DNA of 64,000 bases from Branchiostoma floridae (GCF_000003815.2 NC_049981.1:17361115-17425114), one strand, 5' to 3'. Positions 36,118 to 49,120 are shown, counted from the first letter of the stretch. Numbers and translations: made by a program. Notes: generated by a model not told the origin, from the letters alone.

Positions 36118-39100
36118 ACAAAAAATGATTCCACAATTAGGTATGCATATACCTGTTCGTTGCACCTATATAAAAGGTAATCATGGTAACAATAGATTCC
36201 TGCATACTTCGTCAACATATCTCCGTGAAAATAAGTATATCAAATCCTATAATTGCTAATCGTGCTCATGGTCTGCGTGTAGACATACCCAGGAGAGGTC
36301 AGATTTATCTATTGTGACATCCATCCAAACCACGTAGATGTGACCCCTCTTAAAGTAACTCCAGAAATCCGTTAAAACCTGGAGCCTGACAGATGTAATT
36401 CTTCCCTGTACAGTTTCTGTGACCCGGGGGCGCCATGTTCAATTCATTTTGCACCCGCTGCTGTGACCATATCTCGTTCAGATGCTAGAGAAAACCATTA
36501 AAGTATTAACGCATTTACTGCTGGCGTTATGGAGTTGGCGGACGTCCTAAACCATGAAGATTTCGAGCGATATCAACAGGAATCACTCTGTAAAGTAAAT
36601 GGTTAAACCATCTCTGGGAGGTACATGATGGAAGGTTTTATTGAGAAAAAGAAGTATTTTAGATAAAGAAGTTGTACTGTTATTACATATTGAGAAGTAC
36701 CCCATTTAATTGTATATTGACGTGACAATGTTTAGACTTAGAATGTATGTATTTTATAGATAAAGAAATACGGATCCGAGAAAGAATATTTAAGGGGACC
36801 CTATAAACCGACACACCTCTGGCATCCACAGCAACTGTCAAACCCATTTGAGACAATTTTGAAATATTTCTGCCGTTTGCAATTCTTGCAAACTAGCCAC
36901 CAATAAAGCAGTGGGCTTTTGTAGCAAATACCATACAAGTGTACGTCGACAAGGTATGGTCAATACATCAATATGGCTGAGATGCATGTGCCGCGCGATA
37001 TACGATAACATGAATATCACAATGTAATGTGGTACGGTTGAATCAACGTATGATATAAAAGATACGATAAATTGACTAATTGTCTAACAATGACTTATTG
37101 CCTGGTCTTATTCATCATAAGATCGTCTTACCGTCGCCAAATGATCGCAAAATCGCACTCTTGGAAGAATCTCCTAGAATGGATTGACTGATTTTTCTTA
37201 ATTGGGCAACAAAAGGCTGGGTGGTATTGCAAGCGAATTCAGTTCAAGTAGACGTAACAGGTGAAATTAACACGCGTTAATGCATACAGAAAAATAAAAA
37301 TCGTAAATGAAATAGAATGATTGCTTCCCAAATCGATACAAACAGATGCGCCGAAACAGGAATCGAAATAAAACAAATTCTGTTAGCTGATGATTTTTTT
37401 TTAACGACACGGAGATTAAATCGCAATAAAACGATCGGGACGTCTATAACTAAGGCTTAGGGAAGACCGTGACTTGTAGTAAGATAAAGTAAAGACGGAG
37501 GGGTCCAAACCAATTTGGACTGCCACTTTGCAATAACATCCTTCAACGGTTAAACCGTATAGCCTGTATATGCCTTGTATGACACTTGCAGATGAATTGT
37601 AATGATGGGTAACCCGTCGTTATACATTTGGCCACAAAGCTCAACTGCTAAACGGACCTCTAACTACGTACTCTACCTGCAGAAGAAGATAAGAAGATAA
37701 TGGCTGTAGGTTATTCTCATTTGATGAATGAAAGAATACTACTGAAGTGATCAATGTGCTCACAGCCCTTACTATAAAATGCATTAAAATTGTGAGGTCA
37801 TAAAAAAATACATTCCAAAAGTCGCTTAACGTGATTCAACAGCGTGATTTAGACAATCTAATTTCTGTGCGTGCATTTTACAGCTGTCAATACGTAAGAT
37901 GCATGTACATGCATTTTAGTACTTATAATGTGTATTCCAACTGTTGGCGCTAATCTATTATGCGGAACAACACTTGTATACAAACATATTTTGGATACAC
38001 CATAACGGCCATTTCAATCTTAAATCATTACATGTATTGCAAGTACGTATACATTGCTCTCTCAATGCATTACAGAACAGTTCAATATTGTTATAGCTAC
38101 ATTCATCACACCATTGCAGATTATATCATTTTCCATTATTCCTGTAAGTGCCAATGATATACGATTGATGTACATGCACGAAACAGGGAAACAAAGCAAA
38201 ACTCTTCATACGTCATCTGTTGTAAAATCTCCATTAGATGTAATTTTCTATATTTTCTCACATACATGCATACATTTTACAAAAGGTTGTATCAGCCCAT
38301 AGTCATTACTTATCTTTAAGGAACCATTGCAACCCATCTTGATCGCGCTACCTCTTCGTTAAAAATCTGAACGTAAGTGGTTTCTCTCAGTCCATCAGAT
38401 GTATATTCCAGGAAGAGTATGCCTAAGTTTTGCAAGTGCGACCCTTCTCCCCAGCTTGCACCGATTTGAATTCCGATCGGCGATATGGTGCGCAAACTTT
38501 CCCGGGCACGTTCAGTCATTAAACATTCACAGCATGGCTCTGTGGGCAATAGCGCCGTCTTCAATCAATGATCCCCACCTCAGCGAGAACACCGTACCGG
38601 CAGACGCTGGCAGAGTACTAATTAAAAGCTATCAAGTGCGGTTCTTGGATACCGCGATCACGAAATAAACTTCAAAGCATGCGCACTAAATTATAAAGTA
38701 AAAAAGTTAGAATCCATGGCCATTTAGAATCCCAAACAGTCCATCTCCGCACGAGCAACATTCTGAGTGCGTCTTCAGGAGTAATGAAAATTGTCTTACG
38801 TTACTTGATACTGTAATATATAATGGACGTTATCATACAGGTAATTATTGGGGTGCGTTCCAAGCGTATTATTCTCGATTAAGGGTCATTACCCGCCCGA
38901 GCATGTTGTTTTTCCTACCCCATGAAAAAGCTTTAAGTTTATGTAACGTGTTCATCTATTTTGACGGCAAGCGTGAACCAGGTCGCAAGTGCAAGTAAGA
39001 GATTTAATTGTTCAAAATCAACAGTTGCCCATTGCAAGGCCACATTGACCACTTCGTGGATCTGAACTATCACTGGATGCTATCGAGCGGATAAAGCACA

Positions 39101-39143
39101 CCGGGCTTTAATTGGATCTGTGTTTGCGTTGCGTTTCCTGATC
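36118..39143. other. Non-genic stretch with one weak exon candidate
   Basis: A perfect 16-bp palindrome ATGCATGTACATGCAT is at 37899-37914. On the minus strand, 38316-38540 reads as a fairly protein-like peptide (for example SPIGIQIGASWGEGSHLQNL) with a possible acceptor but no good donor; I do not recognise it. Confidence 0.4.
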
Positions 39144-39979
39144 NNNNNNNNNNNNNNNNNNNNNNNNNNNNNNNNNNNNNNNNNNNNNNNNNNNNNNNNN
39201 NNNNNNNNNNNNNNNNNNNNNNNNNNNNNNNNNNNNNNNNNNNNNNNNNNNNNNNNNNNNNNNNNNNNNNNNNNNNNNNNNNNNNNNNNNNNNNNNNNNN
39301 NNNNNNNNNNNNNNNNNNNNNNNNNNNNNNNNNNNNNNNNNNNNNNNNNNNNNNNNNNNNNNNNNNNNNNNNNNNNNNNNNNNNNNNNNNNNNNNNNNNN
39401 NNNNNNNNNNNNNNNNNNNNNNNNNNNNNNNNNNNNNNNNNNNNNNNNNNNNNNNNNNNNNNNNNNNNNNNNNNNNNNNNNNNNNNNNNNNNNNNNNNNN
39501 NNNNNNNNNNNNNNNNNNNNNNNNNNNNNNNNNNNNNNNNNNNNNNNNNNNNNNNNNNNNNNNNNNNNNNNNNNNNNNNNNNNNNNNNNNNNNNNNNNNN
39601 NNNNNNNNNNNNNNNNNNNNNNNNNNNNNNNNNNNNNNNNNNNNNNNNNNNNNNNNNNNNNNNNNNNNNNNNNNNNNNNNNNNNNNNNNNNNNNNNNNNN
39701 NNNNNNNNNNNNNNNNNNNNNNNNNNNNNNNNNNNNNNNNNNNNNNNNNNNNNNNNNNNNNNNNNNNNNNNNNNNNNNNNNNNNNNNNNNNNNNNNNNNN
39801 NNNNNNNNNNNNNNNNNNNNNNNNNNNNNNNNNNNNNNNNNNNNNNNNNNNNNNNNNNNNNNNNNNNNNNNNNNNNNNNNNNNNNNNNNNNNNNNNNNNN
39901 NNNNNNNNNNNNNNNNNNNNNNNNNNNNNNNNNNNNNNNNNNNNNNNNNNNNNNNNNNNNNNNNNNNNNNNNNNNNNNN
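39144..39979. other. Assembly gap (836 N)
   Basis: Run of N. The sequence just right of it (AAAACACACAAACTTGAAAT, then CATTTGTTGAG) resembles the interior of the transposon copy at 34930-35010, so a family member may lie in the gap. Confidence 1.
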
Positions 39980-42900
39980 GCATGAATTCAATATCATTCA
40001 AAATGTAAACAAAAAACACACAAACTTGAAATGATTCGTTATTCCTCTGACATTTGTTGAGTAGAAAGCAACGTTTCGACGTCATCAACATATTAACTAA
40101 GCTCGTTATACATTGCAAATGGTACAGACAGAATGCACCGAAGTGTAACAATTAATATCGTTTCTTTTCAAACCAACCGCATAATTTTGCCATAATAATA
40201 ATAAATGACGGCAGGCCGTACGTTATAGGGTAAGCCCAATTCGCATCCAACTGCGAGAGGTGTTTGAGAGCCGACATTTTGTCAATTTTGGATATTTACA
40301 GCACTTTATCTTATGGAAGAACAAAGGGGATCTTTTGAGTGAGACCAAGGTCTTTGCAAGGTAAAAATTGGAACGAACTTCAGATCCAAAAGTTGCAGAC
40401 CTAATTTCCAACCGAAATATTAACACCGCACATCGTTTGACGAAAAGACTATTACATCTTTAATTATCATATATCTTTTTAAAATTTGGGTTGATTTTTT
40501 TCAGATAGACACTCTTTGTCATGGACATGCCTTCTAGGCAAAGGCATTAACAGGATAAAAACGGTAAAAGAGAAATCTTACGGGTATTCCTGGGTACGTT
40601 TAAGATTCCAAGCACTTTGACTTTTTGTAAGTCAAGACGAAATACACCTTCGGTGTAACTTTTCTTACTTTACAACCTTCGGCTAAATGTTTCAAAGATC
40701 AACCACAACATTTACAGTCACTCTGAATACATGACCTCAAGAACAATCTTAGACACCTCACCTGGTCTAGCGCTATGTTAATACCCTAGTTCATTGGGCT
40801 TGGGGGAAATCATTGTAGTGAGAAGATGGTCTCTTATCTCAGCCCTCCCATCACTCCACATTTCGATTTCCAAAACGAAGAGGATGGAAACATATTGATC
40901 TGTCACGTCTGAGGGCCGCATGATAAACTAAGGATCACTGCGAAGATGGAGAGATAAAACACCTTGCGGGGGTCGATAGGCCTTTGAAAAGCTTTGTTTC
41001 TAAGTTGAAGGTTAACTTTTGTGATAAGTATTTTTGCAAATACGGCGTGATACTTGATCAGAGCATAAATTGGTGAAAAAATCGTGTAATTTGCTCATTT
41101 TAGCATTTATCATAAGTATTTCTGTTAGTCTATGCTAACGTTGATTCACATCAAATTCTTTATGATGTTATTATCACTTTATAATAAGCTTATACGCCAA
41201 GCTTATTTCAGTCCTGTTGTTACCATGTTCCCGTAGGTTGACATTAAAGTCGTTATCCTGAAGCCCACTACCATTACACCGGTAACCTTGTTTACATCGA
41301 ACGCCATATCTTCATCGGTCGATACATACGGTGAAATCATCAATGCAGCCAATATAAGCTCTTGATGGATGACCTAATTTCATGTGAGGTTAGCATAAGT
41401 CCTCTAGTCTTACATTATCATTTTCAAAATTGTCAGAAGCATTGTTCTTCGTATAGAATTCAATTTCCTAAAATCTACAGCCCAAGATGCGCTCTGCCAA
41501 AAAGAAGTTTCATTCTCTGATGTAAAAAAATATGTTGTTGATAGCAGTTTGGAGTAGCCCACGGCAATAATTTCCACTATAGATTTAACCTTGAAAAAAG
41601 TAGTCTCTATTTTTGTGAAGGTCCGTTGACAATGGTTGCCTTTTTTTTGCAGATTTAAATGCTACAAAATGAAAGTAAATACTAGTACATTAAACTTACA
41701 CATATCAACTTACGTCTCGCACGCCGGGTTTATCGCCTAGCTCGTATAGTTTTTCCCCAGTAGGAGTATGCATTTTTTTTGGTTTATCATCAGTGTAAGT
41801 TTCCTTGTAGGGTTACTTCAATATTATTCTCTTTTGATCACCATTATTGCAAACCCCTTGTAGCAGGCTGCGTTTTCATGTGCGTTTCAAAAACTCATTA
41901 ACTACGATGAGTAGTTTAAAAATTTATTAACGACTTTGACTTCGCCCCATCACGCACGATATTCTATCTACCAGTCGAGGCCATTTAGAAATATTAGCCC
42001 CTAAAATAGGTTTTTCTTATCAACGAAATTAATCACGCGAGGCAGAGTTAAAATGTTTTCGGGAGGCAAAAGATAGCCATCACTTCACAGCGTCTTAAGG
42101 CCCCCTCTCACTTGACGTGCGGCACGCTTGCGGCATTGCTGCGTTCGTTCACTGCGGTACAGTTTAGTTATTTTCTCCGATTTGTTATAATTCAGGTATT
42201 GCATAGTTGGCGGTATGGTGCTCGTTGCACACGGTGAAAAATGCATCCCCCAGGGGCTATGGAAATTTCTGCTGCAGAACCATTTAACCTGAGATAATTT
42301 GTCGTCTGCTCGCAGCCATAGAGGAGTTATTGTCGATGTATATCGTTCACTCGAAGGTGTTGCTCCAAGCTGTTTGGATTAATGCCTCGCTGGCCTCATT
42401 TAAAACACATTCCGGTTTTCTTGCTGTGCTGCCAAAGAAATTATGTTCAAGTCATGCTTTAGTACACGTAGGGGTAATATAATGTTGAGCACGTCTAGTC
42501 TCATTTTTGAGGCAATAGACCACGGGTTGTAATTGCTTAATCAGATAATCATGTACGTCTATTACGTCGATTGCTAAGAGCGTTATCAAGCTATTATATA
42601 CCACCATTTTGCTATGGGAAGATGATTCAAACCAATCTGGATATGAAGATGATATCAAGCAGCACGATTTTCTTTTTGTTCAAATAATTTAATATGGAAG
42701 TTTGTATAAACAATTTTGAAAATTGAATAGTTTTACCAGAGCCACAATTCAAGTTGAAATGTATCTTTGTTTCCACATTAACATTTATACCCTAATAAAA
42801 GGTATGAACTCATGAAAGGAACATGCCAATGTTAAGAAAACAGAAACGATACGTATGATACGTTTATGATGGTTACACATCCAGGAAGGAGTAAAGGTAT

Positions 42901-43239
42901 TCTATAAAACCTAAACCACTGGACAGAAGCTTGTATCTAAATAAAAATACAAACGACGGGACACAGTGGCGGTTAAAAAGTGGCAAGCGCGCCTTGGGAC
43001 AGGAAGCCAGCTCACACATGCAAATTTGGTTTGGATACTTGAAACTTTACACCACCACCGCCCCTTGCCCCATCATCGTATCATATCTTGTCACCCAGTC
43101 TCACACCGGTGGAAATGGCCAGAAATTGTGAAACCTAATATCGCCACTGATCCGCTTGGTGGTAGCTCGTTGATAATGATGAAAGTGTGGGAGTCATTTG
43201 GCTCTGGAGGACACATACTGGGGAACACAGACGCCCAGA
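39980..43239. other. Non-genic stretch
   Basis: No supported exon. GGCCCCCTCTCACTTGACGT at 42100-42119 resembles a terminus of the CGGCGCTCTC transposon family, but no partner end is seen. The ORF pair at 42931-43380 overlaps in several frames and is not recognised. Confidence 0.45.
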
Positions 43240-43870
43240 CATAGGCGGTCCGGTTTTAGGACTTATGTGCAAACCGTCCTGTGGAGCCTAACGTGGACAT
43301 GCGTGGAGACGCAAGTCCTTTCCCCTTGGAAAGCTGAAGTCGCTCGACATTTGAGTGCGCCCCAGCTAGACTGTAGATGACTCCAGCTGGGATGAGTGAA
43401 TTCCGCCCCGTTTGCGGGATTTTTATAGTCTGCCCTTTTATACCAGCTTGTGCCTTCCCATTACTGCCAGCCCAGTGTCAGTCCACCATCCTTTATTTTT
43501 CTGGGATGCGGTTGTCAGGCTTCTATTAAATGACATTGCCAGTCTGCGAAAGTTGGGACCTCAGTATCATTGCTTCAACATTTAAGCTAAGTCAAGCACC
43601 TCCGGGCTGGTGACCCTGTCCTGCCAGGAAACATTCAGGATTTCACGTGGTGGCCTCATACGCAGCTGCTAAAGCTGTCTGTGACACAAAGTCGGTGACT
43701 TATGGTCCAGCTTTCGTACGCAAGCAGCAGAGAAGAGAATACAACTGCTTAGAACGTCTTGGTATTTTTTTGCTGTGAGACCATTACTCTAAGAGCGGAG
43801 CTTGCTTTTTAGGCCCTGTTTGTTACTTTCCTGGCCAGGCATCCATCCACAGAGATGTTTTACATCTCTA
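43240..43870 (-). pseudogene. Degenerate LINE (non-LTR retrotransposon) reverse-transcriptase C-terminal region
   Basis: Read right to left on the minus strand, with frame changes and stops, the translation follows in order the conserved tail of LINE-type reverse transcriptases: SVDGCLARKVTNRA (43850s), KASSAL, TKTF-stop-AVVFSSLLLAYESWTISHRL (about 43770-43690), REILNVSWQDRVTSPEVL (about 43650-43595), NVEAMILRSQ (about 43580-43550), PDNRIPEK (about 43520-43500), then a basic region. Functional relatives read roughly KASSAF...YRAVV..LLYG.E.WT...REIL.I.WQDRVTN.EVL...IEAMILR.QLRW.GHV.RM.D.R.P. The palm domain upstream is missing. It is broken by stops and frameshifts, so it is a dead 5'-truncated copy. 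The exact clade is not certain. Confidence 0.75.
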
Positions 43871-43990
43871 GTATCAAATGCCAAGAATACGAGAAACTAA
43901 ACACCAAGGGGTCTGCGCCTTTGGTAACAATTTAGCCGACACAGAATAACTACCCTTGTGCATAAGAAGGTAAAAATATGGAGAGAAAGA

Positions 43991-43999
43991 CACACACAA

Positions 44000-44059
<60 letters not shown>

Positions 44060-44075
44060 GCACACTCATACACAC
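43991..44075. repeat. (CA)n microsatellite, pure core 44012-44055
   Basis: About 22 uninterrupted AC units with imperfect flanks. ORFs on both strands (Thr-His or Cys-Val runs) are repeat artefacts. Confidence 0.97.
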
Positions 44076-44699
44076 TCTCAAACGCATATATATAGATATC
44101 ACGAATGTAAGTGCTCTAATACTTATGAAACAAGGGATTAAACATCTTCGGCTCAGCTTTTACCAAATCCTCTTTGCTGCCCTTAACGGTGTCAAGTCTA
44201 GTTTTAACGATTTCCTCTGACGTCGCGTCAGACAGAGAGGTCTTGTTAAGGGCAGAGTCAATCACAAGTAAGGTCATATGAAGACCTTTACTGTCCTTCA
44301 GGCTGCATCCATCCGATAAAGCAATCTAGATCTGCCACCAGTGGGCACACAACACAGACGAATGGACACTTAACAAGTGTCATAACAGGACAATTCAATT
44401 CAGAACACGACAATGTAAGAAATTATCCCCACGAATGCTGGACAATAAATACTAAGTTTGGTACCACTTTTTTACTCTGACAGTGGGATGGAATGTTGAA
44501 GCATCAATGTCGTGAAGTGGGTTCAGAGTAGTTTTATATAAACATGCCTTTAGTGCAAATTGGACTTGTTCAACGACGTCTCTTGCAAAAAGGATTGTTC
44601 ACATTCATTTGATGACATTCCAGGGAAAACACCACATGCTCCTATTTACCCATCAAACAGCTATGACTGCATTTAGGACAATAGAAATTGTTGATGTTC

Positions 44700-44762
44700 C
44701 CAACTTTGCATTGGTCAACTTTGCGTTGCTTTGCCTTGGTCAATTTTGCATTGGTTGAACTC
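44700..44762. repeat. Degenerate short tandem repeat TTGGTCAACTTTGCA
   Basis: Variants of CAACTTTGCATTGGT recur about four times in 60 bases (ACTTTGCATTGG, ACTTTGCGTTGC, TTTGCCTTGG, ATTTTGCATTGG). Confidence 0.7.
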
Positions 44763-44861
44763 CCCTCGAAGTGTACCGTTTTATCATTTTTATATACATA
44801 CATGGAGTAGAGTATTTTAGTAGTATTCTGTTATAACACACACGCACAGATAGAAAAATAA

Positions 44862-44863
44862 TT

Positions 44864-44914
<51 letters not shown>

Positions 44915-44923
44915 CAGACAGAC

Positions 44924-44959
<36 letters not shown>
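44862..44959. repeat. Compound (TAGA)n(GA)n(CAGA)n(GA)n microsatellite
   Basis: About 98 bases of uninterrupted purine-rich repeat on the plus strand, four GATA-type units followed by GA, GACA and GA runs. Confidence 0.97.
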
Positions 44960-44963
<4 letters not shown>

Positions 44964-46490
44964 ATGTTTCCAGCAAATTTTCAACAGCAGCTTTTGACCT
45001 AAGCTGAAAATGTGAGCCCCCGCCCATACCTTTCCCAAGTTATATTATACATTCGTTCTATTTCTGCATGCAACCTTTCACCAATTGTTGTTCACTTACA
45101 ATTAGCCCACATACACAAATTCCCAATAACAAATCAAACCACAAGGGTACTACATCTTACATCGTTACGATAGCATAAGTTGATATAAATTGGGACACCC
45201 GCTTCCAAATGCAGTCCAACTGAATAAAAATCACTAACTCATTCTGACATAAACGTATTCCAATAACCTTGCCTTTTCGTTTGATTGACGTTTTCCTTGA
45301 TCAGCCTGAAATATCATGTTCTTATCTCGCCAACTTTTCATACATTCTGATATGTATCTTACATAAGGAATATCCCGGATACAATCGTTGATACTTTTGC
45401 TGTCCGAATCCAATCTTGGAGGCCCGTAATATAAAGTTTTTGCTTGAGTGGATCCACTGTAATGGGATAAAAGCTTCCTGCTATCAGTGTTATCTGACTT
45501 TCTATAAGGAAATGCAATGCGTTTTTGTCCTTGAATGCTTCCCTGCACACTAGGTCGTATTTACACAAGTGCGTAAGTGCACAGAGGAAGTCGAATATAA
45601 CAGGAAATGTCATCTATCAAATGGTAATGGTTGATTAAATAGATGGCCGACACACACGGGGTTCTCTCTCGTTACGCCTAACGTCACAGGTACAATTGTT
45701 AGGGAACGTCACGCTCTAGATATTTATTCTACCAGTATTTTTTAATTACTTAAGCATTAGAAAATAACAACTTGATTGGTGGTTTGGTGTTGTTTAGGAT
45801 GTTAATCGTATGATGGTGTCCAAAAGTTTCAAAGGTAGAAAGTACAATGTACTTGAAAACGCTTACTGTCCTGTCGCAAGACATCCATTTCTTCCAATAC
45901 AAGATGTAGGTAATTAATAGAAATCAGTTAATGCTACTGTTAGTAATTCGTAGATTGCTCCAAATCATAACCTGCGCCAGGCACATAAGGTTTGTATTTT
46001 GTTTATTTCCAGTGCCATATTTTGCCATATAACAAATTATGCCAGGTAGCGGAATTGCCAAATGGGTTTAATAAAAACACAGTGAAAATTGTTTGATGCG
46101 TAGATAGATATCTGAACTAGAGGTGTAGTTCATGCTTACATTTGAGTAATCTGAGAAGACATTTGGTGGAAATAACCTCTTTTTCCAGACAAATGCTGAT
46201 AAATACACAAACATAGTGATCTCTCCCTCTTTGGGTCGAAATACTCGTAGCTATGACTATGCATTAAGCATTATCTTGTGTCCGCAGAGAGGATGTAACA
46301 AAAATGTTGACAATGTTTTAGTCGCCAGAGGCAGATATGGTTGACATTCATTTGCCCTCACATCAACCTCCAAACGATTCCTCGGTTAATAGTATCATCA
46401 CATTGAAACTGAGGATCTTTATGCACTGGCAAATAATTAAGTTTTGAACCAGGAGGTGGGGAATAGTCAGGCACATTTTGGGATCGCGCG
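44960..46490. other. Non-genic stretch with weak ORFs
   Basis: Two overlapping minus-strand ORFs at 45234-45613 (104 and 84 codons) are hydrophilic and hydrophobic respectively; neither has a recognisable domain or good splice borders. Confidence 0.4.
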
Positions 46491-46501
46491 TATCTTGCCC
46501 C

Positions 46502-46516
46502 AGCGCCACCTACTGA
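46502..46516 (-). promoter_or_regulatory. CTCF-like binding motif
   Basis: The minus strand reads TCAGTAGGTGGCGCT, which fits the 15-position core CCASYAGRKGGCRSY at 14 positions. Binding is inferred only from the match. Confidence 0.4.
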
Positions 46517-46864
46517 CGAGAAGTATGCACAGTCATTTTTTAACGCACGACTCTTCATAACCCTGAAATGAATGGATTTATCATTGTCCAAAACAAATGA
46601 CATTTCATTTTTTATCGGCTTGGGGTGCTAGTCCGGTTCATAGCTATCATTCAAAACGATCTCACCTTGGTATACATATATAAAAAAAACAAGTTGCGGT
46701 GTGCGCTATAAGTGTGTCCGCGCAATCTCATTGGAGCGAATTCTCCCCCGTGAGCACAGGATGTGAATTGATTACGATGTAATCTCGATGTCATACACTT
46801 TAGATTGGCAATTACTGTGGGAACGAGTCTGGAATAATTCAATCCTAACGTCGTACCCAGGATA

Positions 46865-46872
46865 TGACGTCA
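46865..46872. promoter_or_regulatory. Perfect CRE palindrome TGACGTCA
   Basis: It lies seven bases before an AAAATGGCG sequence (46876-46884) of YY1/TISU type. Together they resemble a compact promoter and start. Confidence 0.4.
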
Positions 46873-46878
46873 TTCAAA

Positions 46879-46923
46879 ATGGCGCTGAAGGGCGACCGCA
46901 GCCTCGTTATTGACGTGGCGTCG
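46879..46923 (+). CDS. Tentative short start exon (15 codons)
   Basis: ATG in the context CAAAATGGCGCTG opens MALKGDRSLVIDVAS and meets GTAATT at 46924, a weak but possible donor. Reading through hits TGA at 46942. The start resembles a TISU element, used by genes with very short 5' UTRs, and a CRE lies just upstream. No downstream exon was identified; the same CRE plus ATGGCGG combination also occurs in the repeat at 62.4 kb, so this may be a repeat remnant. Confidence 0.2.
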
Positions 46924-46944
46924 GTAATTACGTGTTCATCATGA

Positions 46945-49010
46945 GATGGCGAGATTTCTGAAGGTCATAAAAGTGACCAGGCGGCGGGAGGTTAATAGTG
47001 ATGGGGATTAACGTTCATGGATTGATGGGAAGCAAATGCAGAGGGTGGGGGTTGATTTAATTTTCACACCGTCCGCGTAATCTCAGCAAGAATGGAACTG
47101 AGATAGAAATGATGTGGCCCGGTTATAGTGTCTTATGCAGATTGCAAATTAGTCAGCAAGCAATCAAACCCGCATCCGTCTTATCTACAAGTATACGAGG
47201 AGATATTTCAGTCTGAGAGGAGGTCATAACAAAAATAATTCCGTAGCCTACCCTCTACACCAGCACAGAGAATGATAACTAGATGTCTCTTGATTTTTTT
47301 ACTGTGACATCGTTGTTCGGGTAAGATTAATAAAAATGCAGGCATATTATTTCAAAAACCTTCAAATGGACCATAAAGGTTACATAGTGGATCAGGGCAA
47401 ACCGAGAAAGCAGCACGTTTAAGATTGTCTACATCCGTGAAATGTTTCATAGTGTTGGTGGCCTATAGTTACAGCCATTTTCTCACTTGACAATGTTTCA
47501 ATGGCGAACAGGAAAGGGAGAAGTAACTCTAATCATTATTGCTCTGAGTTAGGTAGCAGAAGAAGTTAAGTTGCGAAAAGTTTGACTGTTAGTAAAATGC
47601 TATAATCAAAGTGCTGTGGTTTAAAGTTCGACATGTTTTTTTTTTTATTTCGCAGTTAGTTTTATTTGCCTGTTTCACATAACCAGTAAAGTTTCCTTCA
47701 AGCGTAACACACCAGTTTGTACGGCGCATATACCTGAGTAAGATAAGACTTTATGATACACTCACGCTGGATTTATAGTCTATGGTGAGTTCTTGTGCTT
47801 CAAAAAAGCCTGAAAGTGAAATACGAGACCTTTGAGTCTTTGTGTCTCATCTGAGAGGACGTCCGTAATTTAGAAACTTATGTACAAGTGAGCAGGATGA
47901 GCGAATCCGTGCCTCCCCAAGGGCACAACATTGGGGCCTGCTATAGATTCGGACGAAGAACCTAAAGTTTCGAAGTCAACAGCACTAACCGCAATGTAGT
48001 CCTAATTACGTCACGTTTCCCTAACCGCAATTGGTCTCAGTAGGGATCGATAGGGTTCCTACATTGTGGGACATCGTTCCACAGCACGACACGGGTGCCG
48101 TACCATCTGATTAGGCAAAGGTAATGGTGGGTATTCCGCATGAGGTCATTCCGGTTCATCAGTAAGATCACGAGATTGGGCTGGAGATTGGAGGCAGACT
48201 TGCATATCATACGACCATCGCATCATAACCTTGTAATGAAGATTAGACAACATTAAGAAACGTTCAAATATTTGTTTGTGATGTTAAGATTCAGTTGTGT
48301 TAAGCAGGTTAAACGATTTCATGGGTTTTAAGTGGTGCCATCTTATAAGTTCACATTACGATAATGTATAACTATGCATTGAAACTGTATCTTACTACTG
48401 AATAAATGTGATAGAAACCCAATAAATTAATCAGATAGATGGGTTTATGAAAATGAAGATATGGTATTGGTGTTTTTGTGTGTGTCTTTGTGTCTGTGTT
48501 TCCGTATTTTTGTAGTTAGGGTAATTTAAGAACCTCTGCATGTGTCAAGATGATATTTGATATGTGGGTAGGTGTTGGGAAGATGAAGGTCAAGGAACTG
48601 CAACGTAAATTCCGTTTTCTGTATCTTTTTGTCTGGACGTGCTATAGCATTGATGTTTTGGTGGCAGATAGGATGTGAGATAATGTATGTGTTAGCCCCC
48701 TAGCAGCTATCTCTGGAACTTCCCTGGCGTTTTATCAAAATTGTTTATGGAGAAGAGTGGAACATTTTGGATTTAATATGCATATTAAATAAGGATATAT
48801 CTTTACACAAGTTTCCATTATTTTACTCTTCCATCATACTATGTAACATATGTAATGTCCCCACTATTCATAATCAATGCAAATTGCCTTTATTCTAAGT
48901 GGTAAATGACTGTGTAAGTTAGTTAGATGTATACATAACCAAGCATATATTATGGAGATGTTACAGTCTCTTGATTCGCTAAGAGACAACCCGTCTTAGT
49001 GATTTCATGT
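46945..49010. other. Non-genic stretch
   Basis: A perfect 20-bp AT-rich palindrome ATTTAATATGCATATTAAAT is at 48771-48790. CTAACCGCAAT occurs twice near 47986 and 48021. No supported gene. Confidence 0.5.
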
Positions 49011-49015
49011 GATAG

Positions 49016-49120
49016 TGGGTCCTGTGTCATGTTTTCACTAGAAGATAGATTTTTGCTTACCAGTAAATAGATATGATAGAGGGGTCCTAGGCCATTTTCA
49101 CCAGAAGACAGAATTGCAAA
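49016..49120. repeat. Diverged tandem duplication, period about 66 bp
   Basis: GGGTCCTGTGTCATGTTTTC with ACTAGAAGATAGATTT is echoed by GGGTCCTAGGCCATTTTCAC with CAGAAGACAGAATT. It falls inside a 116-codon minus ORF (48950-49300) that I do not recognise. Confidence 0.6.

Noticed and set aside
39080-40151. ORFs of 304-347 codons
   Set aside because: Almost entirely N; no real sequence supports them.
43874-44220. Cys-Val and Thr-His repeat ORFs
   Set aside because: Translation of the CA/TG microsatellite.
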